Assembly: GCA_035565675.1 (NCBI GenBank)
Contig: DATMSA010000050.1
Span: 1-42,464, forward strand
Length of the DNA: 42,464 bases
Source of the DNA: Capillimicrobium sp035565675
GTDB lineage: Bacteria > Actinomycetota > Thermoleophilia > Solirubrobacterales > Solirubrobacteraceae
Direction of reading: 5' to 3'
Position 1 is the stretch's first letter; each line of letters starts with the position of its first letter. A program made the position numbers and the translations under genes. Positions 14,773 to 22,076 of this stretch are shown here, one piece after another. The notes beneath the pieces were generated by a model. The model worked only from the letters and a program-made list of their open reading frames with translations. It had not been told where the DNA came from and ran no database searches.

Positions 14773-16422
14773 GTGGCCGCGCCGTCGACCGAGTCGAGCC
14801 TCGCCCGCTTCCGCCTGGTGGTGGAGGGCGCGCTCGCGCACCTCGAAAGCCGACGCCAGGAGGTCAACGACCTCAACGTGTTCCCGGTCGCCGACGGCGA
14901 CACGGGCGACAACATGGCGCTGACGCTGCGGGCGTGCCTGGCCGAGGTCGACCAGCTCGCGCGCGAGGCGGCCGACCGCTCGATCGACGACATCGGCCGC
15001 GACGAGATCGTCGAGCGCGTCCAGCGCGCCGCGCTGCTCGGCGCCCGCGGCAACAGCGGCGTGATCCTGTCGCAGCTCATCCGCGGCGCCGCCGAGGAGC
15101 TGATCAGCCGCCCCGGCGAGCTCGTCGACCCGGTCCTGATCGGCGCTGCGATGGCCCGCGCCGCCGACCGCGGCTACGGCTCGGTGCGCGAGCCGGCCGA
15201 GGGCACGATGCTCACGGTCATGCGCGAGATGGCCAGCCACGTGGCCTCCGAGCTCGCGCACATGCCCGACCCGCGCCTGGGCCCCGACACGACGCCCGAG
15301 CAGCAGAACGCGGCGATCGCCGACATCCTCGAGCGCGCGATCGAGGCCGGCGAGGCCTCGGTGCGCCGCGGGCCCGAGCTGCTGCCCGTGCTGCGCGAGG
15401 CCGGCGTCGTGGACTCCGGCGGCTACGGCGTGACGATCATCTTCGCGGGCATCGTCGCCGCGCTGCGCGGCACCGAGGCGCCCCCGCTCGAGCACCACCA
15501 CGCCCCCGCGGTCCGCCACGCGCCCGACGAGCACAGCTCCTCGACGTTCCGCTACTGCACGAACTTCGCGGTCACCGGCGAGGGCCTGGACCGCTCGCGC
15601 ATCCTCCCGCGGCTGGAGGCGATCGGCGACTCGGTGCTCGTCGTCGGCGACGCCCACACGCTGAAGGTCCACGTCCACACCGACGACCCCGCCGCGGCCA
15701 CGGCCGTGTTCGCCGGCCTCGGCGAGGTCTCGCGCCTCGACGTCGCCGACATGCACGAGCAGATGGCCGAGCGGGCCGAGCGGCTGCCCAGCGCCCGCTG
15801 CGGCGCGCTGGCCGTGTGCGCGGGCGACGGGATGCGCGACCTGTTCCGCTCGCTCGGCGTCGAGGTCCTCGACGGCGGCGCGACGCTGAACCCGTCGACG
15901 TACGAGCTGCTGGCCGGCATCCACGCGGTGCCCGCCGAGGAGGTCGTCGTGCTGCCCAACTCGCCGAACGTGTTCATGGCCGCCGAGCGCGCCGCCGAGC
16001 TGGCCGAGAAGGAGGTGCGCGTCGTCGCCTCGCGCTCCCAGCAGGCGGGCCTCACCGCCGCGGTCGCGCTGATGCCCGACCGCCCGGCGGCCGATAACGC
16101 GGATGCGATGACGCAGGCCCTGCGCGAGATCCGCATCGGCTCCGTGGCGCCGGCCGCCCGCGAGGACGTGCACGGCCGCTTCGCCGTGGGCGACGCGGTC
16201 GGCTTCGTCGAGGAGGAGATCATCGCCTGGGGCGAGCCCGCCCCGACGCTGGAGGCGGTCCTGCGCTCGCTGGCGCGCGACGCCGAGCTCATCACCTGCA
16301 TCTCCGGCGACGGCGCGCCGCTCGACCACGCCGACGTCGAGGGCCTCGCGCCGGCCGACGTCGAGCTGGAGCTGTCGGAGGGCGGCCAGCCGGCCTACTG
16401 GTGGCTGCTGTCGGCGGAGTAG
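14773..16422 (+). CDS. fakA: DhaL/DAK2-DegV type fatty acid kinase
   Basis: A 549-residue protein starting with GTG. The N-terminal DhaL-like ATP-binding domain (about 8-210) has NDLNVFPVADGDTGDNM, in which the Asp residues coordinate Mg-ATP, then LLGARGNSGVILSQLIRG and VVDSGGYG. The middle and C-terminal regions match the conserved FakA/YloV domains, including LKVHVHTDDP. In Firmicutes FakA phosphorylates fatty acids held by FakB (DegV) for phospholipid synthesis. No fakB is in the window, but plsX, acpP and an acyl-CoA synthetase are. The location between rpmB and recG is the conserved one. Confidence 0.88.
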   Translation: MAAPSTESSLARFRLVVEGALAHLESRRQEVNDLNVFPVADGDTGDNMALTLRACLAEVDQLAREAADRSIDDIGRDEIVERVQRAALLGARGNSGVILSQLIRGAAEELISRPGELVDPVLIGAAMARAADRGYGSVREPAEGTMLTVMREMASHVASELAHMPDPRLGPDTTPEQQNAAIADILERAIEAGEASVRRGPELLPVLREAGVVDSGGYGVTIIFAGIVAALRGTEAPPLEHHHAPAVRHAPDEHSSSTFRYCTNFAVTGEGLDRSRILPRLEAIGDSVLVVGDAHTLKVHVHTDDPAAATAVFAGLGEVSRLDVADMHEQMAERAERLPSARCGALAVCAGDGMRDLFRSLGVEVLDGGATLNPSTYELLAGIHAVPAEEVVVLPNSPNVFMAAERAAELAEKEVRVVASRSQQAGLTAAVALMPDRPAADNADAMTQALREIRIGSVAPAAREDVHGRFAVGDAVGFVEEEIIAWGEPAPTLEAVLRSLARDAELITCISGDGAPLDHADVEGLAPADVELELSEGGQPAYWWLLSAE

Positions 16423-16426
16423 CGCG

Positions 16427-16987
16427 ATGCCCGGCTTCCCGCGTCCCTTCCTCGGCCAGAACGTGCGGCTGCGCGCCGGTGAGGACTTCGACGACCTCGT
16501 CGCGGTCGCCGAGGTCGACGACGAGTCCGTGCTCCTGCAGGCGTCGGTGACCGCAGACGCCGCGCACCTCCTGTACGCCAGCCGCGCCGCCGCCGTGCAC
16601 CTGACCGGCTCGATCGCCGACGTCGGCGACGGCCTCAGCCGGTTCACCGTCGCCGAGACCGAGACGTTCCAGCGCCGTGAGGCGTTCCGCGTGCCGATGG
16701 GCGTCCCCGCGACCGTGCGCCGGGCCAACGGGACCGAGCTCGAGTGCGCGGTCGCCGACCTGTCCCCCGGCGGCGCCCTGCTGTCACCGGAGGCCGACGG
16801 GCTGCTGCTCGGCGAGCGCGTCGAGCTGATCGTCGACCGCGACGGCCTGCGCGACCTGCCGCTGGCCGCCGAGGTGATCCGCCGCGACGGCGCCCGGCGG
16901 GCGCTGCGCTTCGAGGCGCTGAGCGTGCGCGCCGACAACCTGCTGAGCCGCGCGATCACCGAGGCGCAGCTCCGCCGGCGTCAGTAG
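16427..16987 (+). CDS. PilZ-domain cyclic-di-GMP receptor-like protein
   Basis: A 186-residue protein. The N-terminal half (about 1-80) is a beta-rich region like the YcgR N-terminal domain. The C-terminal half (about 82-180) is a PilZ domain in which both ligand motifs are present: RREAFR (R84-x3-R88) and DLSPGG (D111-x-S113-x2-G116). Binding of c-di-GMP is therefore plausible. The start is 4 nt after the fakA stop, and recG begins 50 nt later. No cyclase or flagellar gene is nearby. The output is unknown and may be motility, surface glycan or lipid control. Confidence 0.82.
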   Translation: MPGFPRPFLGQNVRLRAGEDFDDLVAVAEVDDESVLLQASVTADAAHLLYASRAAAVHLTGSIADVGDGLSRFTVAETETFQRREAFRVPMGVPATVRRANGTELECAVADLSPGGALLSPEADGLLLGERVELIVDRDGLRDLPLAAEVIRRDGARRALRFEALSVRADNLLSRAITEAQLRRRQ

Positions 16988-17037
16988 CGGCGGCGCCCGC
17001 CGGCACCCGCCGGGCGGGCGGTCATCATGGGAGCGCC

Positions 17038-19122
17038 GTGCCCGGCCCCTTCGACGCCCCCGATCCTCGCGCGATTCCCGTGCGTCTGCCGCGCCCGTCG
17101 CGGCTGGACGCGCCGCTGGAGGCGCCGCACCCGAAGATGGCCGAGGCGCTGGAGACGCTGGGCCTGCGGACGGTCGGGGACCTGCTCGCGCACCTGCCGC
17201 GGGAGCGGCGCGTCGCGCGCCAGATCGCCGAGCTGCAGCGGGGCGAGCAGGCCAACGTGCTCGTCGAGGTGCGCTCGATCCGCTCGCGGCCCGTGCGCCG
17301 GCGCGGGATGAAGCCGCTCGTCGAGGCGACGGTCGCCGACCAGACCGGCGTGATGAAGGTCGTGTTCTTCAACCAGCCGTGGCTGGAGCGGCGCTACCGG
17401 CCCGGCACCCGGCTCGCCCTGTACGGGAAGTACGACGGGCGCAACAGCTTCAAGGTCTCGTCGCACTCGGAGACCACCGACGTCGGGGCCGCCGTCGAGG
17501 GCGTCGCGCACTACCCGGCCTCCGAGGGCATCACCTCGACGCAGATCGCCGAGCTGGTGCGCGCCCACCGCGACGCGATCTCCGACGTCATCGAGCCGCT
17601 CCCCGCGCGCGTGCGGGTCGCCGAGCGGCTGCCCGACCGCCAGGCGGCGCTGGCCGACATGCACTTCGGCGCCGGCGAGGGCGGCCGGCGGCGCCTGGCG
17701 TTCGACGAGCTGCTGGCCACCCAGCTCCTGTTCGCCCGCCGCCGCGCCCGGCACGCCGCGATCGCGGCGCCCGCGCTCGACGGCCCGCGCACGCTCACCG
17801 AGCGCTGGCTGCGCGACGCGCTGCCGTTCGCGCCCACCGGCGACCAGGCCGCGGCGATGGCGGAGATCGAGGCCGACCTGGCCCGCCCGCGGCCGATGCA
17901 GCGGCTGCTGATGGGGGAGGTCGGCTCCGGCAAGACCGTCGTCGCACTGTTCGCGCTGCTGCGCGCGGTCGAGCACGGCATGCAGGGCGCGCTGATGGCG
18001 CCGACCGAGACGCTCGCCGAGCAGCACTTCGCCACGCTGCAGGGCCTCCTCGGCGGCGAGGTGGTCCCGGCCGCGCTGCTGACCGGCTCGACGGCCGCCG
18101 CCCGCCGCGCCGACGTCCTCGGCAAGCTCGCGTCGGGCGAGCTGTCGCTGGTCGTGGGCACCCATGCGCTGATCGAGCCGGCCGTCGTCTTCGACCGCCT
18201 GGCCGTCGCCGTCATCGACGAGCAGCACCGCTTCGGCGTGCGCCAGCGCACCGCGCTCGATGGCAAAGGCCCCGGCGACCTGGTCCCGCACGTGCTGCAC
18301 ATGACCGCCACGCCGATCCCGCGCACCATGCGGCTGCTCGAGTTCGGCGACCTCGACCACACCGCCATCCACGAGCTGCCCGGCGGGCGCAAGCCGATCC
18401 AGACGTTCGTCGCCTCCACCGACCGCGAGCGGGCCCGCGCCTACGAGCGCATCCGCGAGGAGCTGCGCGCCGGGCGCCAGGCGTTCGTCGTCTGCCCGCT
18501 CGTCGAGGAGTCCGAGCAGCTCCAGGCGCGGGCGGCCACCGCCGAGTACGAGCGGCTGAAGGCCACGGAGCTGGCCGACTTCGACGTCGTGCTCCTGCAC
18601 GGCCAGATGCGCCCGAAGGCCAAGCAGGAGGCGATGCAGGCGTTCGCGGCCGGCGGCGCCGACGTGCTCGTCGCCACCAGCGTCATCGAGGTCGGCATCG
18701 ACGTGCCCAACGCGACCGTGATGCTGGTCGAGAACGCCGAGCGCTACGGGATCTCGCAGCTGCACCAGCTCCGCGGGCGGATCGGCCGCGGCGGCCACGC
18801 CTCGGTCTGCATCCTGTTCGGCCCCAAGGAGTCGCCGCGGCTGCGCGCGCTGGCCGAGCACACCGACGGGTTCCGCCTGGCCGAGATCGACCTGGAGCTG
18901 CGCCGCGAGGGCGAGCTCGTCGGCACGCGGCAGTCCGGCTACGGCGAGTTCACGGTCGCGCGGCTGCCCGAGGACGAGCCGCTGCTGGAGCGCGCCCGCG
19001 CCCGGGCGGCGGCGATCCTCGATGCCGACCCCGACCTGCTGGCGCCCGAGCACGCGCTGCTGGCCGACGCGCTGCGCGAGCGCTACGGCGCCGCCGAGCT
19101 CGACCTGCCGATCCCGGCGTGA
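17038..19122 (+). CDS. recG: ATP-dependent DNA helicase RecG
   Basis: A 694-residue superfamily 2 helicase that reverses stalled replication forks. The N-terminal wedge domain contains an OB fold. Helicase motifs follow: LMGEVGSGKTVVALF (Walker A), APTETLAEQHF (Ia), VIDEQHRFGVRQR (II, DEQH variant typical of RecG), MTATPIPRTM (III), LLHGQMRPKAKQEAM, ATSVIEVGIDVPNAT and LRGRIGRGG (VI). The GTG at 17038, preceded by GGGAG, gives a normal length. The frame extends upstream into the PilZ gene but without similarity there. It is 50 nt downstream of the PilZ gene and 10 nt upstream of rsmD. Confidence 0.95.
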   Translation: MPGPFDAPDPRAIPVRLPRPSRLDAPLEAPHPKMAEALETLGLRTVGDLLAHLPRERRVARQIAELQRGEQANVLVEVRSIRSRPVRRRGMKPLVEATVADQTGVMKVVFFNQPWLERRYRPGTRLALYGKYDGRNSFKVSSHSETTDVGAAVEGVAHYPASEGITSTQIAELVRAHRDAISDVIEPLPARVRVAERLPDRQAALADMHFGAGEGGRRRLAFDELLATQLLFARRRARHAAIAAPALDGPRTLTERWLRDALPFAPTGDQAAAMAEIEADLARPRPMQRLLMGEVGSGKTVVALFALLRAVEHGMQGALMAPTETLAEQHFATLQGLLGGEVVPAALLTGSTAAARRADVLGKLASGELSLVVGTHALIEPAVVFDRLAVAVIDEQHRFGVRQRTALDGKGPGDLVPHVLHMTATPIPRTMRLLEFGDLDHTAIHELPGGRKPIQTFVASTDRERARAYERIREELRAGRQAFVVCPLVEESEQLQARAATAEYERLKATELADFDVVLLHGQMRPKAKQEAMQAFAAGGADVLVATSVIEVGIDVPNATVMLVENAERYGISQLHQLRGRIGRGGHASVCILFGPKESPRLRALAEHTDGFRLAEIDLELRREGELVGTRQSGYGEFTVARLPEDEPLLERARARAAAILDADPDLLAPEHALLADALRERYGAAELDLPIPA

Positions 19123-19132
19123 GGGCGCGGGC

Positions 19133-19663
19133 ATGCGGGTGATCGCCGGGCGCTACCGCGGGCGGCGGCTCGTCACCCCGCGCGGGCGCGACACGCGGCC
19201 GACGTCGGATCGGGTGCGCGAGGCGCTGTTCTCGATCCTCGGCCCGCTCGACGGGGCCGCGGTCCTGGACCTGTTCGCCGGCTCGGGCGCGCTGGGCATC
19301 GAGGCGCTGTCGCGCGGGGCGGCGCGGGCGACGTTCGTCGAGCGCGCCCCGGCCGCGCTGCGGGCGATCGCCGCCAACCTGGAGGCGGTCGGGGCGCAGG
19401 GCGACGTCCGCTCCCGCGACGTGCTCGCGTTCGTCGGCGACGCACCCGCGGCGGGAGGTCCATACGATCTCGTCTTCCTCGACCCCCCGTATCGCGAAGC
19501 GCCACGGCTCGGACCGAGGCTCGACCTGACGCCGCTGCTCGCCGCCGGCGGCCGCGTCGTCAGCGAGAGCGACCGGCGGGAGCCCCTGGTGCTCGCGGGC
19601 CTGGAGGTCATCGACGAGCGCCGCTACGGCGACACCCTGATCAGGATCCACGCCCTCCCATGA
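19133..19663 (+). CDS. rsmD: 16S rRNA (guanine966-N2)-methyltransferase
   Basis: A 176-residue protein starting MRVIAGRYRGRRL, the usual RsmD N-terminus. Motif I is VLDLFAGSGALGIEALSRG, and the catalytic motif is FLDPPY, as in RsmD and other N2-guanine methyltransferases. It methylates a guanine of 16S rRNA in the 30S subunit. Its stop overlaps the coaD start (ATGA), the widely conserved rsmD-coaD pairing. Length and motifs are normal. Confidence 0.94.
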   Translation: MRVIAGRYRGRRLVTPRGRDTRPTSDRVREALFSILGPLDGAAVLDLFAGSGALGIEALSRGAARATFVERAPAALRAIAANLEAVGAQGDVRSRDVLAFVGDAPAAGGPYDLVFLDPPYREAPRLGPRLDLTPLLAAGGRVVSESDRREPLVLAGLEVIDERRYGDTLIRIHALP

Positions 19664-20154
19664 CCAAGGCCGTCTGTCCCGGAAGCTACGACCCGATCAC
19701 CAACGGGCACCTCGACGTCATCAGCCGCGCCGCGGGGCTGTTCGACGAGGTCGTCGTCGCCGTGGTGAACGCCTCCGTGCGCAAGAGCAAGCCGATCTTC
19801 GACATCCACGAGCGGCTCGCGTTCATCGAGGACGCGACCGCCCACCTCGACAACGTGACGTGCGAGCCGTTCGACGTCCTGATCGTCGACTTCGCCCGCA
19901 GCGTGGGGGCATCCGCGATCGTGAAGGGGCTGCGCGCCATCTCCGACTTCGAGTACGAGCTGGAGATGGCCAACCTCAACCGGCGCCAGGCGCGCGACAT
20001 CGAATCCGTGTATCTGATGGCCCACCCCCAGTACAGTTTCCTGAGCTCCAGCGGGGTGAAAGAGCTCGCGACATTCGGCGGGGACATCGACGGGCTGGTG
20101 CCCGGCCCGGTCGCCCGGCGGTTGAAGGAAGAGCTCGCCCGGCCACGAACCTAA
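19660..20154 (+). CDS. coaD: Pantetheine-phosphate adenylyltransferase
   Basis: A 164-residue nucleotidyltransferase making dephospho-CoA from 4'-phosphopantetheine and ATP. The N-terminus has CPGSYDPITNGHLDV with the TxGH motif (T14-H17). The later motif FLSSSGVKELATFGGD is the ISSS-type ATP site, and VKGLRAISDFEYELEMA is the family hallmark. The TAA stop is embedded in the SD-like AAGGAAG of the next gene. CoA supply links it to plsX/acpP and the acyl-CoA synthetase further along. Confidence 0.97.
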   Translation: MTKAVCPGSYDPITNGHLDVISRAAGLFDEVVVAVVNASVRKSKPIFDIHERLAFIEDATAHLDNVTCEPFDVLIVDFARSVGASAIVKGLRAISDFEYELEMANLNRRQARDIESVYLMAHPQYSFLSSSGVKELATFGGDIDGLVPGPVARRLKEELARPRT

Positions 20155-20162
20155 GGAAGCCA

Positions 20163-20627
20163 ATGGACGTCCTCGTGCTCATCGACAAGCTGGACGATCT
20201 CGTCCACAACGCGAAGCCCGTACCGCTGACGGACCAGGTGCGCGTGGACAAGGAGGAGATCTACGACATCCTCGACCAGATGCGCGCGACGATCCCCGAG
20301 GAGATCAAGCAGGCCCGCTGGATCGTCAAGGAGCGCCAGGAGATGCTGGCCGAGGCCAAGCGCGAGGCCGAGCGCATCGTCAAGGAGGCGCGCGAGCGCC
20401 AGGAGCGCCTGATCTCCCAGGAGGAGGTCACCAAGGCCGCCGAGCGGGCCGCCGAGGACATCATCGAGGACGCCCGCGCGCGCGAGCGGGAGATCCGCCT
20501 CGGCGCCGAGGACTACGCGGACGAGATCCTCAACACGCTCGAGGTCAACCTGTCGAAGTTCATCGCCGCCGTCCAGCGCGGGCGCGAGCGCCTGCAGGGC
20601 AAGGACGAGCCGGCCGAAGTCGCCTGA
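20163..20627 (+). CDS. SepIVA/DivIVA-like coiled-coil protein
   Basis: A 154-residue, highly charged, almost entirely helical protein. It has a short N-terminal segment (MDVLVLIDKLDDLVHNAKPV) followed by long coiled-coil heptads rich in Glu, Arg and Ala, including MLAEAKREAERIVKEARERQ. There is no membrane segment. Size, N-terminus and position just after coaD match the conserved actinobacterial protein called SepIVA in mycobacteria, which has a DivIVA-like domain and acts in septation and polar envelope assembly. An AAGGAAG Shine-Dalgarno at 20153-20159 marks the start and overlaps the coaD stop. The SepIVA identity is inferred from context and composition. Confidence 0.7.
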   Translation: MDVLVLIDKLDDLVHNAKPVPLTDQVRVDKEEIYDILDQMRATIPEEIKQARWIVKERQEMLAEAKREAERIVKEARERQERLISQEEVTKAAERAAEDIIEDARAREREIRLGAEDYADEILNTLEVNLSKFIAAVQRGRERLQGKDEPAEVA

Positions 20628-20637
20628 GGCGCCGGGC

Positions 20638-21135
20638 ATGGCCTCGATCGAGGTCCTCGACGCCGACATCACGACGCTCGACGTCGACGCGATCGCCAAC
20701 GCGGCCAACACGGAGCTGTGGCACGGGGGCGGGGTGGCCGGTGCGATCGCCCGGGCGGCCGGGCCGGAGCTGCAGCGCGAGTCGCGCGAGCGGGCGCCGA
20801 TCGGGCTGGGGGAGGCGGTCGAGACGACCGCCGGGAACCTGCCGTCGCGGTGGGTCATCCACGCCGCGACGATGGAGCCGGGCGGGCCGACCGGCGCGGA
20901 CGTGATCCGGCGCGCCACCGAGGCGACGCTGGCGCGCGCGGACGCGCTGGGCGTCCGGTCGCTGGCGCTCGTGGCGTTCGGGACCGGCGTCGGCGGGTTC
21001 CCGCTGGAGCGGGCCGCGGAGATCGAGGTGGAGGCCGTCCGCCGCCACCTGGCGGCCGGCTCCGGGCTGGAGCGGGTCGTCTTCTGCGTGCGCGGCGACG
21101 CCGCCCGGCGCGCCTTCGAGGCCGCGCTGGGCTGA
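20638..21135 (+). CDS. Macrodomain (ADP-ribose-binding) protein
   Basis: A 165-residue single-domain macro protein. The ADP-ribose loop is IANAANTELWHGGGVAGAIA (about 20-39), the second phosphate loop is AFGTGVGGFPLERAAE, and the domain spans nearly the whole chain. The GGGVAGAI form is like archaeal Af1521-type macrodomains, some of which remove ADP-ribose from acidic residues. It begins 10 nt after the SepIVA-like gene, so it is probably cotranscribed. No ADP-ribosyltransferase is seen nearby. A role in reversing ADP-ribosylation or handling ADP-ribose metabolites is a family-based inference. Confidence 0.88.
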   Translation: MASIEVLDADITTLDVDAIANAANTELWHGGGVAGAIARAAGPELQRESRERAPIGLGEAVETTAGNLPSRWVIHAATMEPGGPTGADVIRRATEATLARADALGVRSLALVAFGTGVGGFPLERAAEIEVEAVRRHLAAGSGLERVVFCVRGDAARRAFEAALG

Positions 21136-21190
21136 CCGGCGGCGTCCGGCGCTCAACCTTTCGCGGGTGCGAGCCGATGATCGGGACGAG

Positions 21191-21664
21191 ATGCTCGCCC
21201 CTGCCATCGCCGCCCTGCCGGGCTGGACGACCGTGGACGCGCTGCCGACCGCCATCGGGACGGTCGCGCTCGTCGCCGTGGGCCCGGCCGGGGCGTTCGC
21301 GATCGAGCACGCCGACGGGACGGGCCTGCGCGCGCTGGCCGACGTGCCCGAGCGCGCGCTCATCCACGTGTGGGCGCAGGCCAAGCACCTGGAGCGCCAG
21401 CGCCTCGGCGGCTCCGTGACCCCCGTGCTGGCCCTCGACGGCGCCGCTCCCGCGGGCCCCGCGGGGCGCCGCCGCGGCGTGCGCGTGCTGCCGGCCGTGT
21501 CGGTCGCGGCCTGGCTGGCCGCCCAGCCCGCCGCGCTCTCCGACGCCGAGGTCGAGCGCCTGCGCCGCCGCCTGGACGGCGCGCCCCTGCCGGCCCCGGC
21601 ACCGGCACCGGCGCCGCCGGCCCCGGCCCCGGCCGCGGCGACCGCGCCGGTCCTCGCCGCCTGA
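21191..21664 (+). CDS. Reduced NERD-like domain protein, probably inactive as a nuclease
   Basis: A 157-residue protein. ALPGWTTVDALPTAIGTVAL followed by VAVGPAGAFAIEHADG resembles the NERD core, in which a typical form is I-D-H-V-V-V-G-P-G-G-V-F-V-I-E-x-K. The later HVWAQAKHLERQRLGGSVTP and VLALDGA match the helix and strand after the core. The catalytic Asp is replaced (TVAL) and the Lys of ExK appears to be Ala, so nuclease activity is doubtful. The C-terminus is a Pro-Ala low-complexity tail encoded by imperfect CCGGCx repeats (about 21596-21640). An upstream in-frame GTG at 21167 would add eight residues. The family call rests on pattern only. Confidence 0.5.
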   Translation: MLAPAIAALPGWTTVDALPTAIGTVALVAVGPAGAFAIEHADGTGLRALADVPERALIHVWAQAKHLERQRLGGSVTPVLALDGAAPAGPAGRRRGVRVLPAVSVAAWLAAQPAALSDAEVERLRRRLDGAPLPAPAPAPAPPAPAPAAATAPVLAA

Positions 21665-21693
21665 CGCCGGCCGCCGCGCGGTCCCCAGCGGGC

Positions 21694-21740
21694 ACGTGTG
21701 GCACATGGCAGCCGCTATGCGGACGTGAAGTGCCACACGT
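21694..21740. repeat. Nested inverted repeat between convergent genes
   Basis: ACGTGTGGCAC (21694-21704) and GTGCCACACGT (21730-21740) are a perfect 11-bp inverted repeat. The 25-nt loop contains a second hairpin, CCGC-TAT-GCGG (21712-21722). It lies between the stop of the NERD-like gene and the stop of the acylphosphatase gene. There is no T-tract on either strand. It could be a bidirectional terminator, a protein-binding dyad, or a dispersed repeat. Confidence 0.6.
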
Positions 21741-21777
21741 CTGCGCGCGACGTCCCGCGCGGACGTGGCCGCCCGCG

Positions 21778-22041
21778 TCAGCGCACCTCGAACCCCGCGA
21801 GCCCCTCGTCCGGCTCCTCGACCGCCTCGACGCGGTCGACCAGCGCCATCCGCGGCCCCTGCTCGCACCAGGAGACGAGCGCGGCGACGGCCTCGGGGTC
21901 GCCCTCGAAGACCGCCTCGACGGTGCCGTCGGGGCGGTTGCGCACCCAGCCGGCCACCCCGTGGGCGCGGGCCTGGCGGACCGTGGCGTCCCGGAAGCCG
22001 ACGCCCTGCACGCGGCCGGAGACGATCACGCGGCGGCGCAT
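21778..22041 (-). CDS. acyP: Acylphosphatase
   Basis: An 87-residue protein covering the complete acylphosphatase fold. The signature GRVQGVGFRDATVRQA carries the catalytic Arg17, and GWVRNRPDGTVEAVFEG carries the catalytic Asn35. It hydrolyses acyl phosphates such as acetyl phosphate in the cytosol. The ATG at 22041 follows a 35-bp gap after the stop of the nuclease-like gene on the same strand, so it may share that transcript. Its stop faces the NERD-like gene across the inverted repeat. All key residues are present. Confidence 0.94.
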   Translation of the reverse strand: MRRRVIVSGRVQGVGFRDATVRQARAHGVAGWVRNRPDGTVEAVFEGDPEAVAALVSWCEQGPRMALVDRVEAVEEPDEGLAGFEVR

Positions 22042-22076
22042 GGCCGCAGCGTACCCGCGGGCCGGGCGCAGCCCGG

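Noticed and set aside
14743..16959. A 738-codon leftward open frame opposite fakA and the PilZ gene
   Set aside because: Both rightward genes show complete family motifs. The antisense product is Arg/Ala/Gly-rich low complexity.
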